This document shows positions 31,236 through 39,946 of a stretch of DNA of 64,000 nucleotides, one piece after another. Location: positions 722,418 to 786,417 of the forward strand of contig CM030940.1 in the NCBI GenBank assembly GCA_018136815.1, read 5' to 3'. The notes below the pieces were generated by a model. That model did no database searches, was not told where the DNA came from, and saw only the letters and a list, made by a program, of their open reading frames with translations. Both the position numbers and the translations under genes were made by a program. Positions within the stretch are counted from its first letter, which is position 1. The number at the start of each line of letters is the position of its first letter. This DNA comes from Isochrysis galbana (lineage: Eukaryota; Haptophyta; Isochrysidales; Isochrysidaceae).

Positions 31236-32600
31236 CCGAGCGAGCGCTTGTCGACGTCAAGCGTACCAATGCCATGGCGACCGGGCGCAAGCGAATCGAG
31301 GCTTTCCTGCGGTGCGAGGGGCAATGATAGGTCAGAGCGGATGTGTGCCACCTTCAAGACACCGCGTGCCACCTACTAGTGGGCCCCCACATTGCTCGCG
31401 AGAGCTCTGGGCTCTCCATGGCCACCACCTCCAGGCCATTCTTCGGCCGATCGCGGGCGATCGGACGTCGCGGAAGCTCCGCGTTTCTAATAGTGATGCG
31501 CCCCACATTCACCACTCCGATTCCCTCCCGTGAGCGCCCGCCTGAATCTCCCAAAATAGCCCGCCACGCGCGGGGGAAGGGAGGGGAGTCACTCACCGAC
31601 GCCATTGCCCTTCGTGGGGCGGGAGGGGGTCGTTCGGAGGGGGGAGGGAGTTGCCGGGGCAGGTAGGGGGGGGGCCTGAGGAATCCTTGGACACCCAGGG
31701 GAGGTGGGAAATAGTGGTTAAAATGAGTGAGTGACCGGGCTAATAGAGGGAAAAAATCTCTGTTTTCTTAATGGTGCGCCCCTACTGTAGCATGAGTCCA
31801 GCGACGGCGCAGGTTCGAGACGCACACGAGGTCCCAATGAACTCACCGATTCTATAGACATCCCCTATACTACAAAACGCAGTTAGACTAAAGCACCCTT
31901 TTTATCAGTACTCCCTCTAGAGTAATATCCCTCGATCCCTAGTTCTCATCAAGATTCGGCCCATCTCGGCCGCTTGAGAATGGTTGAAATCGTGACGCGG
32001 GGTGGGAGCTCGGCGTCCTCCGCGGGGCTCCCGGGAGAGAGGGAGTAGGAGGTGTGTGTAGATTGTTAAAAAAACCTCGAGAGCGTGCGCGCGCCCCGGG
32101 AGGGCAGGAGTGCCTCAAAGGGGAGGGAGAGAGAAGAATGGCGAGGATACTTAATATTTGCGCAGGCGGCGAAGGAGGGAGAGGAGAAGACCCCCTCTCT
32201 CCTCTGAGTCTCTCCCACCATTCTCGCCGTCAAAATCTCTGTAAGAGAGAGGGCCGGTGAAGTGGATGGAAGGAGAGACCAGCGGGAGAACCGCACAGCT
32301 GGTGGGCGTCGTACACAGAGAGAGAGGGAGCGCGAAGTTTCTAGGAAGAAGCCGTATATGGTAGCCCACACACCCGCCGCCTTCTCACGAATGTTCAACA
32401 TCTTCCGCCTCCCCTCAGAGAGAGAGTAGCACTCCCTCTACTTTCCTCTCTCTCCCTCTCCCTGTCTTTCTCTCTCTCCCCCGCCCCTCTCTGGCTCCTC
32501 CGCCTCGCGCTCCCCTCGCAATCTTCGTCTTCCTCCCTCTCCTCTCCTGTTCTGCTCTCTCCTCTCAAACATATCGTCGCTGGAGAGCCAACTAACAAAC
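31236..32600. other. Spacer, no gene recognised
   Basis: Contains short frames without domains, G-rich runs (31615-31680), and from 32400 CT-rich sequence leading into the ABC transporter 5' region. A GGTTCGAGACG word at about 31812 resembles a tRNA B-box, but no acceptor stem or A-box fits. Confidence 0.4.
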
Positions 32601-32665
32601 ACTCAACATTTTGTGTGTAGGTGCAGGATCCGTCCCCCTTAGGGAGAGAGAGGAGAGAGCAGAGA

Positions 32666-32722
<57 letters not shown>

Positions 32723-33122
32723 AGAGAGAGAACAGACAGAGAGCGAGAGCGAGAGAGACGAGAGAGAGAGAGAGGGAGAGGGAGGGAGCGAGAGAGAGAG
32801 GGGGGAAGGGAGGGAGGGAGGGAGATAAGGAGAGAGGGAGGGAAGAGGAAGAGAGGTCGGAGTCTCGCTCAACTCTCAACTCGCGGCGTTCCACAACCCG
32901 CTCTTCCACAGGCAGGCCCTACCCTTCTCCTCTCCTCGTCTCTCTCGCTCGCACACAATCTCTCTCTTCTCTCCTTTCTCCTGTCTCTGTTTCTCAATCT
33001 GAAGAGGGTGCCCCCCTTCTTCCCTCTCACTCTCCTCTCGTCTCCGGCTCCTCTCCACGAGGGCAGGCCTTCCCCTCCCTTCTCTGTCTCTCCCCCCTTC
33101 TTTCTCTCCCCCTCCCTCCCCG
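32601..33122 (+). promoter_or_regulatory. GA- then CT-rich leader of the ABC transporter
   Basis: GA dinucleotide runs (32665-32720 and 32740-32850) switch to CT-rich, GA-poor sequence (32900-33120) directly before the start codon at 33123. The pyrimidine-rich part resembles a 5' UTR or core initiator region. Long open frames through the GA tract are composition artefacts. Confidence 0.5.
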
Positions 33123-34940
33123 ATGTCTGCGTTGCGTGCGGCTGGTGAGGACGTCTCTGCCAAGCGGCCTCGCTCCGTCTTCCGCTGGGAGGGCGTCAGC
33201 TACGGCGTGGGCAAGGGCAAGAAGGCCAAGGAAATCCTCAAGGCTCCGGGCATCTCGGGCTCGCTGGGTGGCGGAGAGCTCTGCGCTATCCTGGGGCCTT
33301 CAGGCGCGGGGAAGACCTCGCTACTCAACATCTTATCCAACCGAATCCGCTCGAAAGGCCCTTTCCAGCGCGTCTCCGGCACCATCACTCTCGACGGCGC
33401 CAAGCTGGGCGGAGCAAGGCTGCGCAAGCGCATCGCATACGTGATGCAGCAGGACCTGCTCTGCCCGACGTACACGCCGCGCGAGTCGCTCATGTTCTCG
33501 GCCAACCTGCGGCTTCCGCGCGCCATGCCCCGCGCCGAGAAGGAGGCGCTCGTCGAGAAGATGCTCGCTGATCTCGGCTTGATCGGCTGTGCTGACACCA
33601 TTGTCGGCGATGAGATGTTGCGCGGCATTTCGGGCGGCGAGAAGAAGCGAACTGCCATCGGAATCGAGCTGGTGATGCAGCCCAAGCTCGTCTTCCTTGA
33701 CGAGCCAACCTCTGGCCTAGACTCGTTCGCCGCCTACTCGGTCGTCAACAAGCTCGCCGGCCTGGCGCGCAACGATGGCTGCAACATCCTTACCACCATC
33801 CACCAGCCCTCTTCGGAGGTGTTCCACCTGTTTGACCGCATCATGCTCCTTGGCAGCGGCGAGCTCGTCTTCTTCGGCTCAATCACGACGCTGTCGCAGC
33901 GCCTTACTGCTGCCAATATTGGCTGCCCCGAGAACTACAATATCGCGGACCACGCACTCAACCTCATCCAGACTGCTGCTGCCGAGGGCACGCAAGCGAG
34001 CATCGAATTGCGCGAGAAGCTGCTTGACCCCATCTCGGTCAAGGTGGAGGCGGGCGAGAACGCGGGGCGCGGGTCACATGGCGACCTTGTGAAGTCTGTC
34101 GGCCCAGCCGCGTCCTTCTGGGGTCAGCTGATGGCCCTCAGCCGCCGCGAGCTCCTCGGCGTGTGGCGCAACAAGCCGGGGCTCATCGCCTCGCTCCTTG
34201 CACCGCTCTTGCTCAATCTCTTCTTTGCCCTCATTTTCCTGGGCGTCGGCGATGTGTACGCCACGGACTATACCACAATGTCGCACTTTGGTGGCCTCAC
34301 GCAGGTGGCCATCGGCGGCATGTTCCAGGCGGCCCAGCCGCTGCTGCTGCGCTTCCCGCTCGACCGTGCTATCTTCCTGCGTGAATATGCTACTTCTTCA
34401 TATGGTGCGGTACCGTACTTCCTTTCCAAGAGCATGATCGAGCTGCCGCAGTCGCTCATCGCATCTTTCCTCACGTGGATCGCCGTCTACTGGCTGATGG
34501 GCTTCCATGGCTCGTTCGTCTACGCCACTCTGGTCTTCTGGCTCACCGGCCTAGCTGCTGCCTCGACCGCCCTCCTCGTCGGGTGTCTTGCGACCAACCC
34601 CGAGGTGGCGCAGCAGGTAGCCCCTGCCATTTTTGTGCCGCAGCTGCTCTTCGCCGGCTTCTTCATCGCGACGGAGCAGATCCCAGTCTGGCTCCGCTGG
34701 GCGCAGTACCTCTGCTCCCTCAAGTACGGTATCAACCTGCTCATCCTCAACGAGTTTGGGAACGCCACACGTGCGGACTGGCCTGAGCCGCAACAACTGG
34801 AGGCCCAAGGTATCATAGACCAGAACGACATTGACCCTGACTATTGGTGGGTCAACCTGCTCGTCCTCCTCGCTCTCACTGTCGCATTCCGCGGGGCCGC
34901 CATCCTCGTCCTCTCGCGCCGCGCCGCCTCCTTCTTCTGA
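33123..34940 (+). CDS. ABCG-type half ABC transporter, intronless
   Basis: Membrane ATP-dependent exporter of the ABCG (White/eye pigment) subfamily, 605 residues, the usual half-transporter length; works as a dimer. Nucleotide-binding domain first: Walker A GPSGAGKT (residues about 58-65), Q-loop at VMQQDLL, signature ISGGEKKR (169-176), Walker B KLVFLDEPTSGLD (188-200) and H-loop TTIHQPSSE. The membrane domain follows with six helices, starting SRRELLGVWRNKPGLIASLL; helices include SLLAPLLLNLFFALIFLGV and ALTVAFRGAAILVLS near the end. The C-terminus is short and polar. Substrate cannot be told from sequence. No intron and strong GC3 bias. Confidence 0.95.
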   Translation: MSALRAAGEDVSAKRPRSVFRWEGVSYGVGKGKKAKEILKAPGISGSLGGGELCAILGPSGAGKTSLLNILSNRIRSKGPFQRVSGTITLDGAKLGGARLRKRIAYVMQQDLLCPTYTPRESLMFSANLRLPRAMPRAEKEALVEKMLADLGLIGCADTIVGDEMLRGISGGEKKRTAIGIELVMQPKLVFLDEPTSGLDSFAAYSVVNKLAGLARNDGCNILTTIHQPSSEVFHLFDRIMLLGSGELVFFGSITTLSQRLTAANIGCPENYNIADHALNLIQTAAAEGTQASIELREKLLDPISVKVEAGENAGRGSHGDLVKSVGPAASFWGQLMALSRRELLGVWRNKPGLIASLLAPLLLNLFFALIFLGVGDVYATDYTTMSHFGGLTQVAIGGMFQAAQPLLLRFPLDRAIFLREYATSSYGAVPYFLSKSMIELPQSLIASFLTWIAVYWLMGFHGSFVYATLVFWLTGLAAASTALLVGCLATNPEVAQQVAPAIFVPQLLFAGFFIATEQIPVWLRWAQYLCSLKYGINLLILNEFGNATRADWPEPQQLEAQGIIDQNDIDPDYWWVNLLVLLALTVAFRGAAILVLSRRAASFF

Positions 34941-35339
34941 GCCTAGGGCAAGGTGCCTCTTGCGAGCCGCAACCAACTGAGGCCGCCTCTGAGCGTACTT
35001 TGCTGGTGAGATGGCGCTCAGACGTGGGTCCCCATGCGACGCGCACCGCCTGGCGGTGATGCTGGAACAATGAGGCGTGCTGTAAGTTCGATGGATGCGC
35101 GCTTGGGCCCCGCGTGAGCCGAGCGCTCCGTGAGAGATTCTCATTGCTCCTACCACAGCTATGTGGGTATCTCTAGTGGCAAACATCAACTAAATAGTTC
35201 AGCACAATGCACGCACAGCATCGTTTGTATCCACGATCTCTCTCTCTCTCTCTCTCTCTCTTGTAGGTTCCCTGGTCAGCAACCGCTTCAGTGGTGATTG
35301 GTAAGAATAAATAATAATTAATGTTGTATTCTAGCCAAC
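34941..35339. other. Spacer with TC microsatellite
   Basis: No gene is seen. A TC dinucleotide run lies at 35237-35262. Confidence 0.45.
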
Positions 35340-35590
35340 CCCACTTTGGACACAAATTTTCAGTCGCCCGGAATCCCGCCATGCCTGACAGAGCCAGGTG
35401 TCCGAGTGCTACCGGAGGGTGGGGGCACTGCCCCTCCCCTCGATATTTGTCCCCCCTCGAGTGCACGCACCAACCCCGCGTACCCCAGCGCGTCCTCTCC
35501 TCGAGTCCACGCTAGGGGAAAACCCCTGCTTTCGGGTAAAAACAACGCTGGGGGGGGGCGGGGGGGGGGGGGGGAGCACTGGTGAAATTA
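35340..35590 (+). repeat. Copy 2 of the inverted dispersed repeat
   Basis: Reverse complement of 295-540: GGAATCCCGCCATGCCTGA, GTCCGAGTG, ACTGCCCCTCCCCTCGATAT and the poly-G end are shared. About 35 kb separates the two copies. Confidence 0.65.
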
Positions 35591-35969
35591 GGGACCCCAT
35601 TGGGGAGAGCGGCAGTCTTTTCGAAAGTCGACGCGCGAAGCCTCTTGGCTAGCATTCGTGGGAACAACACGCTACCGGCCTTTTGGAAGCAAGCGCTCGA
35701 TAATTTCAGACGGATTAGGTTCCTTAGGGAAACCAGCACGCGGGAAGGGACCCGTGGATCCCCGATATGGTATAACTGTTTCCATAAAGCTCCGGCATTA
35801 CACATTACATCACTCACATAGGGCTAAGTGGGAGTCTTTACAAACGGTTATTGTGCATAATACGATTAACCCGGACACGGGAGATATATACACCACGGAG
35901 GAATGCGCGGCTTACCTGCCGGAAGGAGAACGTTGGATACGCCATAGGCAGGCAACTACATCTCGATAG
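35591..35969 (+). pseudogene. LINE-like reverse transcriptase C-terminal relic, frameshifted
   Basis: One frame reads LPAFWKQALDNFRRIRFL and RGSPIWYNCFHKAPAL; a second frame resumes KWESLQTVIVHNTINPDTGD and IYTTEECAAYL. Together they fit the region after the reverse transcriptase of many LINEs, where FW...L..F......PIWYN......W...G...I.D..N..G...S.EE is typical. The frame change, missing polymerase motifs and nearby repeats indicate a dead fragment. Confidence 0.45.
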
Positions 35970-36600
35970 GTCCATTTCTGAAGTCATGGGAGAAGATAGC
36001 CGAATGGTGAATGGTCTAGATCGAGAATAGCGAATAGCAGACGGCACCAACGAATATATGGACCTTCTTAGAGAGAAAGCGGTAACTCCTCCCCCCGCTC
36101 TGGGGGAACATGAGTTAGCCCCCCAAGAAGACCCGGACGCGCATGACCTAGGAGACATTCTAGTGGACAAGGATCATCGTTACTATTATTTGCGCCGAAG
36201 TGGCGGCTATCACGTAGTCAAGCTTAACGTTATGGGAGAGCCCCATATCCATGAGAGGGCCAACCCGCAGACGTAAGTGAGGATACACGGGGAGGACCAT
36301 CACCTATCAAAAAGGCCCCTCAGCCATGTACGTCTCAAGGGCAGGAGGTTCCATTCCAAACTTGTGGGAAACAATGCTACCGTACAAGCACGTATGCATG
36401 TTGGTGAAAAGATTAGCCACCCGGAGGTATGCCCCGACGTCACCGAGGAACGTGCCCAGGAAGTTCTCGCCGAGGAACGTGCGTGCCCTTCACCTGCTTG
36501 TGGTCGGCTTATAGACGCGAGACACGAGCACGTGTGTCCTTCTCCCGGGCCTCATCCTCCCTGACCCAGCGTGCCGTGGAATTCCCCGATTTCCAACGTT
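35970..36600 (+). other. Unassigned short frames, possibly 3' part of the same mobile relic
   Basis: Two adjacent frames (36058-36276 and 36277-36564) read DILVDKDHRYYYLRRSGGYH and a His/Arg-rich continuation. No family is recognised. They follow the LINE-like relic on the same strand. Confidence 0.3.
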
Positions 36601-36604
36601 TATC

Positions 36605-36752
36605 GTTTATCGATTATCCCCCCCCCCAGGAAGCTCCGGGGGGGAATTCTAGATTCCATCCTTTATCGATTATCGATTATCCCCCCCTAGGGAGCCCCAG
36701 GGGGGGAATTCCAGATTCCATCCTTTATCGATTATCCCCCCCCCCTAGGGCC
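36605..36752 (+). repeat. Tandem 55-62 bp repeats
   Basis: Three units starting TTTATCGATTATCCCCCCC with GGGGGGAATTCYAGATTCCA, at 36605, 36661 and 36723 (last truncated). ATCGAT palindromes and C/G runs could fold into hairpins. Confidence 0.75.
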
Positions 36753-37234
36753 GTCAGGACAATCTTAAGTAAGAGCGATCCTTACGAGATACCACTTAAG
36801 AGGGTGCAACCTCAGGTTTGGTTGTTTTTTCGGCAAGTGCCCCCCATGTGGCATGTGGACGGTATAAGTTCTACTTAAAGTACCCCCTTATTAAGGTACA
36901 CGCATGTATGTGCGCAGGCGCAGCTGCGTCTTTTTTTGGATTCGTTTTGTTTTTCCACAAGAGAATGATCACAAATACTCAAATACTGCGAGGGCTATGC
37001 GATTTGACCGCAGAAAAGGGGACATCGCAGCCAGTCCCGCCCTTTCACCGCGCCCTCGCTCCTCTTCAGCCAAACCAAAGCAGGTGGTTGCACCCCACCC
37101 CACCGTACGAAGGCGCGCAGGCGTCCCATAGGCGGGAGGAGATGCGTCCACAGAGGCGGGCGGAGAGGCGCGCCAACGTCTCCTGACCGGGAGGGACAGT
37201 GGCTGGGTTGAGCGAGGGCAGCGCCGGGCGAGCG

Positions 37235-37384
37235 GAAGCCCCGACGTCGAGCGCCTCAACGGCTGGTGCGTGCCGAGTGCGTCGTGGGGCAAGTGCAGCG
37301 GCCCCGACGTCGAGCGCCTCGCCGACGGCACGTGCGTGCCCAGTTTGTTGTCGGTTGAGTGCAGCGGCCCCGATGTCGAGCGCG
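37235..37384 (+). repeat. Minisatellite of about 66 bp, 3 units
   Basis: Units begin GCCCCGACGTCGAGCGCCTC at about 37236, 37300 and 37365 (last degenerate), each with a GTGC(G/C)CAG-type tail. It directly precedes the next ORF; reading it as coding gives repeated APTSSAS peptides. Confidence 0.7.
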
Positions 37385-37393
37385 TACTGTAAG

Positions 37394-37777
37394 ATGTGGG
37401 TCTACCTCCGTGACAGCCTATTCGACGATGGTCCCTACGACGTCTTCCGCTTGATGAGTCTCTTGGGTGGCATGCTCTTCTGGTTTATCGTTAGTGCTAT
37501 AGCCGCAGCAGTCATCGCGTCGGGGGGTGGCCTTGCGAAGGTCGGGATCGCGGTCGGGGTGGTTTTCGCGCTGTTCATTCTTCTCCCCTTGGTACTGTGG
37601 AAGATAAAGTATATTCGCTTTTATAAGACGGAGAAAATGCAACTGAGCTTTGAGGCGGAGGTCGTTTGCCTTCCTTTGGTACCCCTCGTTTCCAAATACG
37701 CGATGTGTCGGTACAAAAAAAATCTTATTGTATTTGAGCAAAGTCACCCACCTCACAGTGCTCAACCATGTCTATAA
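37394..37777 (+). CDS. Small membrane protein, unidentified
   Basis: From the ATG at 37394 (MWVYLRDSLFDDGPYDVFRL) the frame runs 127 residues. Two strong hydrophobic segments (LGGMLFWFIVSAIAAAVIAS and VGIAVGVVFALFILLPLVLW) are followed by a Lys/Tyr-rich cytosolic part and a possible third weak helix. The codon usage is AT-richer than the transporter or ARF-GEF genes. Its stop codon overlaps the start of the next frame. No family is recognised; a small two-helix protein of a mobile or viral-derived element is one guess. The longer in-frame extension upstream runs through the minisatellite and is not used. Confidence 0.4.
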   Translation: MWVYLRDSLFDDGPYDVFRLMSLLGGMLFWFIVSAIAAAVIASGGGLAKVGIAVGVVFALFILLPLVLWKIKYIRFYKTEKMQLSFEAEVVCLPLVPLVSKYAMCRYKKNLIVFEQSHPPHSAQPCL

Positions 37778-38403
37778 ATGGAATGGCGGCTGATGATGTA
37801 GTACTCAAGCGATTGAAATGGATAACAACAAAAATGGACGATAACTTTAAAAAATTCATCTTACCTCTCTTTCGGCCATATGGCACTTCTAAATCTGCCA
37901 TGCAGGTTATGGCGGAAGCATTGGACAGCATCAGTCCGCCGCCGCCCGCCGCCGGTTGGGGTCAACCCGGGGGGGAGCAACAACTCCCTGAGGAGGCTGC
38001 TTGAGTCGAACCCAAATTTGTGGACGTACACTTCCGAATGTCAGTGCTTATTCAGTTCATTCGATTTCAAGCACAATACGAACATTAAAGACACCTTACA
38101 TGCCATTTGCGAGGCTGATAAATCATTCACACTGGTTTTTATGATACACACTCTCTTGAGCAAGTTCACTGCGAAAACAATCATCGATATGAGTCGTGAT
38201 GATCTGCTTCGTAAAATCAAAGCTGCTCACGTCGATTCGGGATTAACTCCCCACCTCCAAGAATTGCTAGAAGGTGTCGATTCGGGTTCAGCTCCCCAAG
38301 TAAAGATTGAAAACAAAAGGCCGCTTATCGGTTCGGGTTCAGCTCCCGTAAAGATTGAACCCACAAGGCCCAGCAACATCAAATACAAAAAAGCTCGGTC
38401 CTA
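37768..38403 (+). pseudogene. Unidentified AT-rich ORF, probably frameshifted at a G-run
   Basis: Starts at 37768 within the end of the preceding ORF (MSINGMAADDVVLKRLKWIT). The first frame stops at 38004; a second frame, open across 37880-38403, continues as SLRRLLESNPNLWTYTSECQ, then CLFSSFDFKHNTNIKDTLHA and a Lys-rich end IKYKKARS. The natural joint is the run of seven or so G at about 37967-37975, so a one-base indel in one protein is likely. Near the C-terminus a short motif (GSGSAPVKIEPTRP) is imperfectly repeated. No introns. Domain unknown. Confidence 0.4.
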
Positions 38404-38636
38404 GGACACCGAGCCGAGCTCACCTGCCGAGCGAGTCCACCGCGGCAAGGGGGGGGGGCGTACATCTCATGTGAGCGTCTCCACGGGGTGCTCCTCAAGC
38501 AGCGCCATCACGCGCGATTGGTGTGTTGGTGTGCAGGTGTGTTTCTCCCTCCTCGCGCCCCCCACCGGCCCTCCCTCCCACCAAAAAAGGGAGGAAACCC
38601 CAACAACGCCCCCCCCCCCCCCCCCCGCTCTCTCAG

Positions 38637-38990
38637 GGAAGCGGCCTTGCGGTGGCCGCCGCCGGCGTCGCGCTCGCCGTCGCGTCGGTGCCCCGAGGGC
38701 GCCACTTCTCGCACCCCCATCACACGCTCGGGATCGTCGCCTTCGCCCTCGCCCTGCTGCAGCCGCTCAACGCGCTCGTGCGCGGCCCGCCCGCCGCCCG
38801 CACCACGCGCCGCGCCGTGTGGCGGGTCGCGCACAAGGGGACGGGCTACGCGGTGCTCGGCGTGGGCGTCTACCAGGCCCTCTCGGGGCGCGCCCTCATG
38901 CCGAGCCAAGGCGACGCTGTTCTCGTCGCGTACGTGGTGCTCCTGGGCCTCTCCTTCGGGGTGCTCGCGGGGGGGCTCATGGTAGGGTGA
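38637..38990 (+). pseudogene. Cytochrome b561-domain fragment
   Basis: Following a poly-C tract and a plausible acceptor (CTCTCTCAG, ending 38636), the frame reads GSGLAVAAAGVALAVASVPR, then HFSHPHHTLGIVAFALALLQ and RRAVWRVAHKGTGYAVLGVG, ending GLSFGVLAGGLMVG. This matches the second half of FRRS1/DOMON-type cytochrome b561 domains, with heme-candidate histidines in HPHH and VAHKG. The first helices and any DOMON domain are not found upstream, where the unidentified ORFs sit. Either a gene whose 5' exons I missed or, more likely, a truncated copy. Confidence 0.5.
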
Positions 38991-39946
38991 GAGTCCCCAC
39001 GGAGAGGGGAAGAAACCCTGAGTGAAAGGAGACCAAATGAAGGCAAGCCGCCTGGAGGCGATATTGAAACGGGAGGCACAAACGAAACACAAGACGTCTT
39101 CCGCTTGATGGGTCCCCGTGTTTAAAAAAAACATTTGAAGATTAATGGGTCCCCGTGTTTATGTTTGTTTGCGCGCGGTCAACCCCCGAGTCAGGGGAGA
39201 AGTTAGGGGTCAGCAGAAATTATATACCTAAAAAGCCGGGAGGGGGAGGGGTGTGACAAAAAAAGGGAACCTCGAGTTGCACCCTCTTATTAGTAACGGC
39301 GAAGGTCGGGTTCTTTCAAAGGTTAAAAAAACAACGCGAGAACATGGGGCTACACGCCCCGAGCAACAAACATGTTCGGAAAATGATAAGCCCTCTGTAC
39401 ACTATAGACAAGGATTTCAACCTAGGAGCATCAGAAGACCTCTTGCCGGCGGCGAGAGCCTGGACATACGGAACATCACCTTGGGTAGCCAATCTCTTAA
39501 TAGGAATCACACCGGAAATCAATAAAGATCTCACGTTCACGTTATACAAATGAGGAAAATCCGAGTCGAAACTAGATCAAGGGACGAGCCACAGTCTCCC
39601 ACCCCCTTCTCTCCAACTCCCGGCCGAAGCAGCGCGCGCGGCCTCCCTGGAACCAGCTTCTCCGCGAAAGAGGGAACTGGGGAAGGGGGAGGGGGTTGTT
39701 AGGGGTTAAGGTTGGGTAGTAGGGAGGTTCACTAGCAAGCTGCCTCACGCCGCACATGTAGCGGGAATTTTTAAGAAGATTTTTTTCTAATCTACGTACG
39801 AATCCATTGCGATCGTAGGATTCTACTAGTCTTCCCCGCCATGGCGGCCCTGACGGCCCAACGTTATGGATTGGGAATCATGTCACTATCGGCACGACCG
39901 TTGCTGCAGCAAAACAACTCTAGAGGTCGGGACCTACCCGCAAACC
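38991..39946. other. Spacer with short frames and repeats
   Basis: A duplicated GGGTCCCCGTGTTTA word at 39109 and 39146. An AT-richer frame at 39344-39553 (DLLPAARAWTYGTSPWVANL) has no recognised domain. A T-run element tail (GCGGGAATTTTTAAGAAGAT) lies at 39763-39790. No supported gene. Confidence 0.35.

Noticed and set aside
31790-31840. tRNA-like B-box (GGTTCGAGACG)
   Set aside because: No matching A-box or acceptor stem in either direction.
36605-37384. CRISPR-like repeats
   Set aside because: Units are directly adjacent tandem repeats of 55-66 bp without unique spacers, and the context is eukaryotic.
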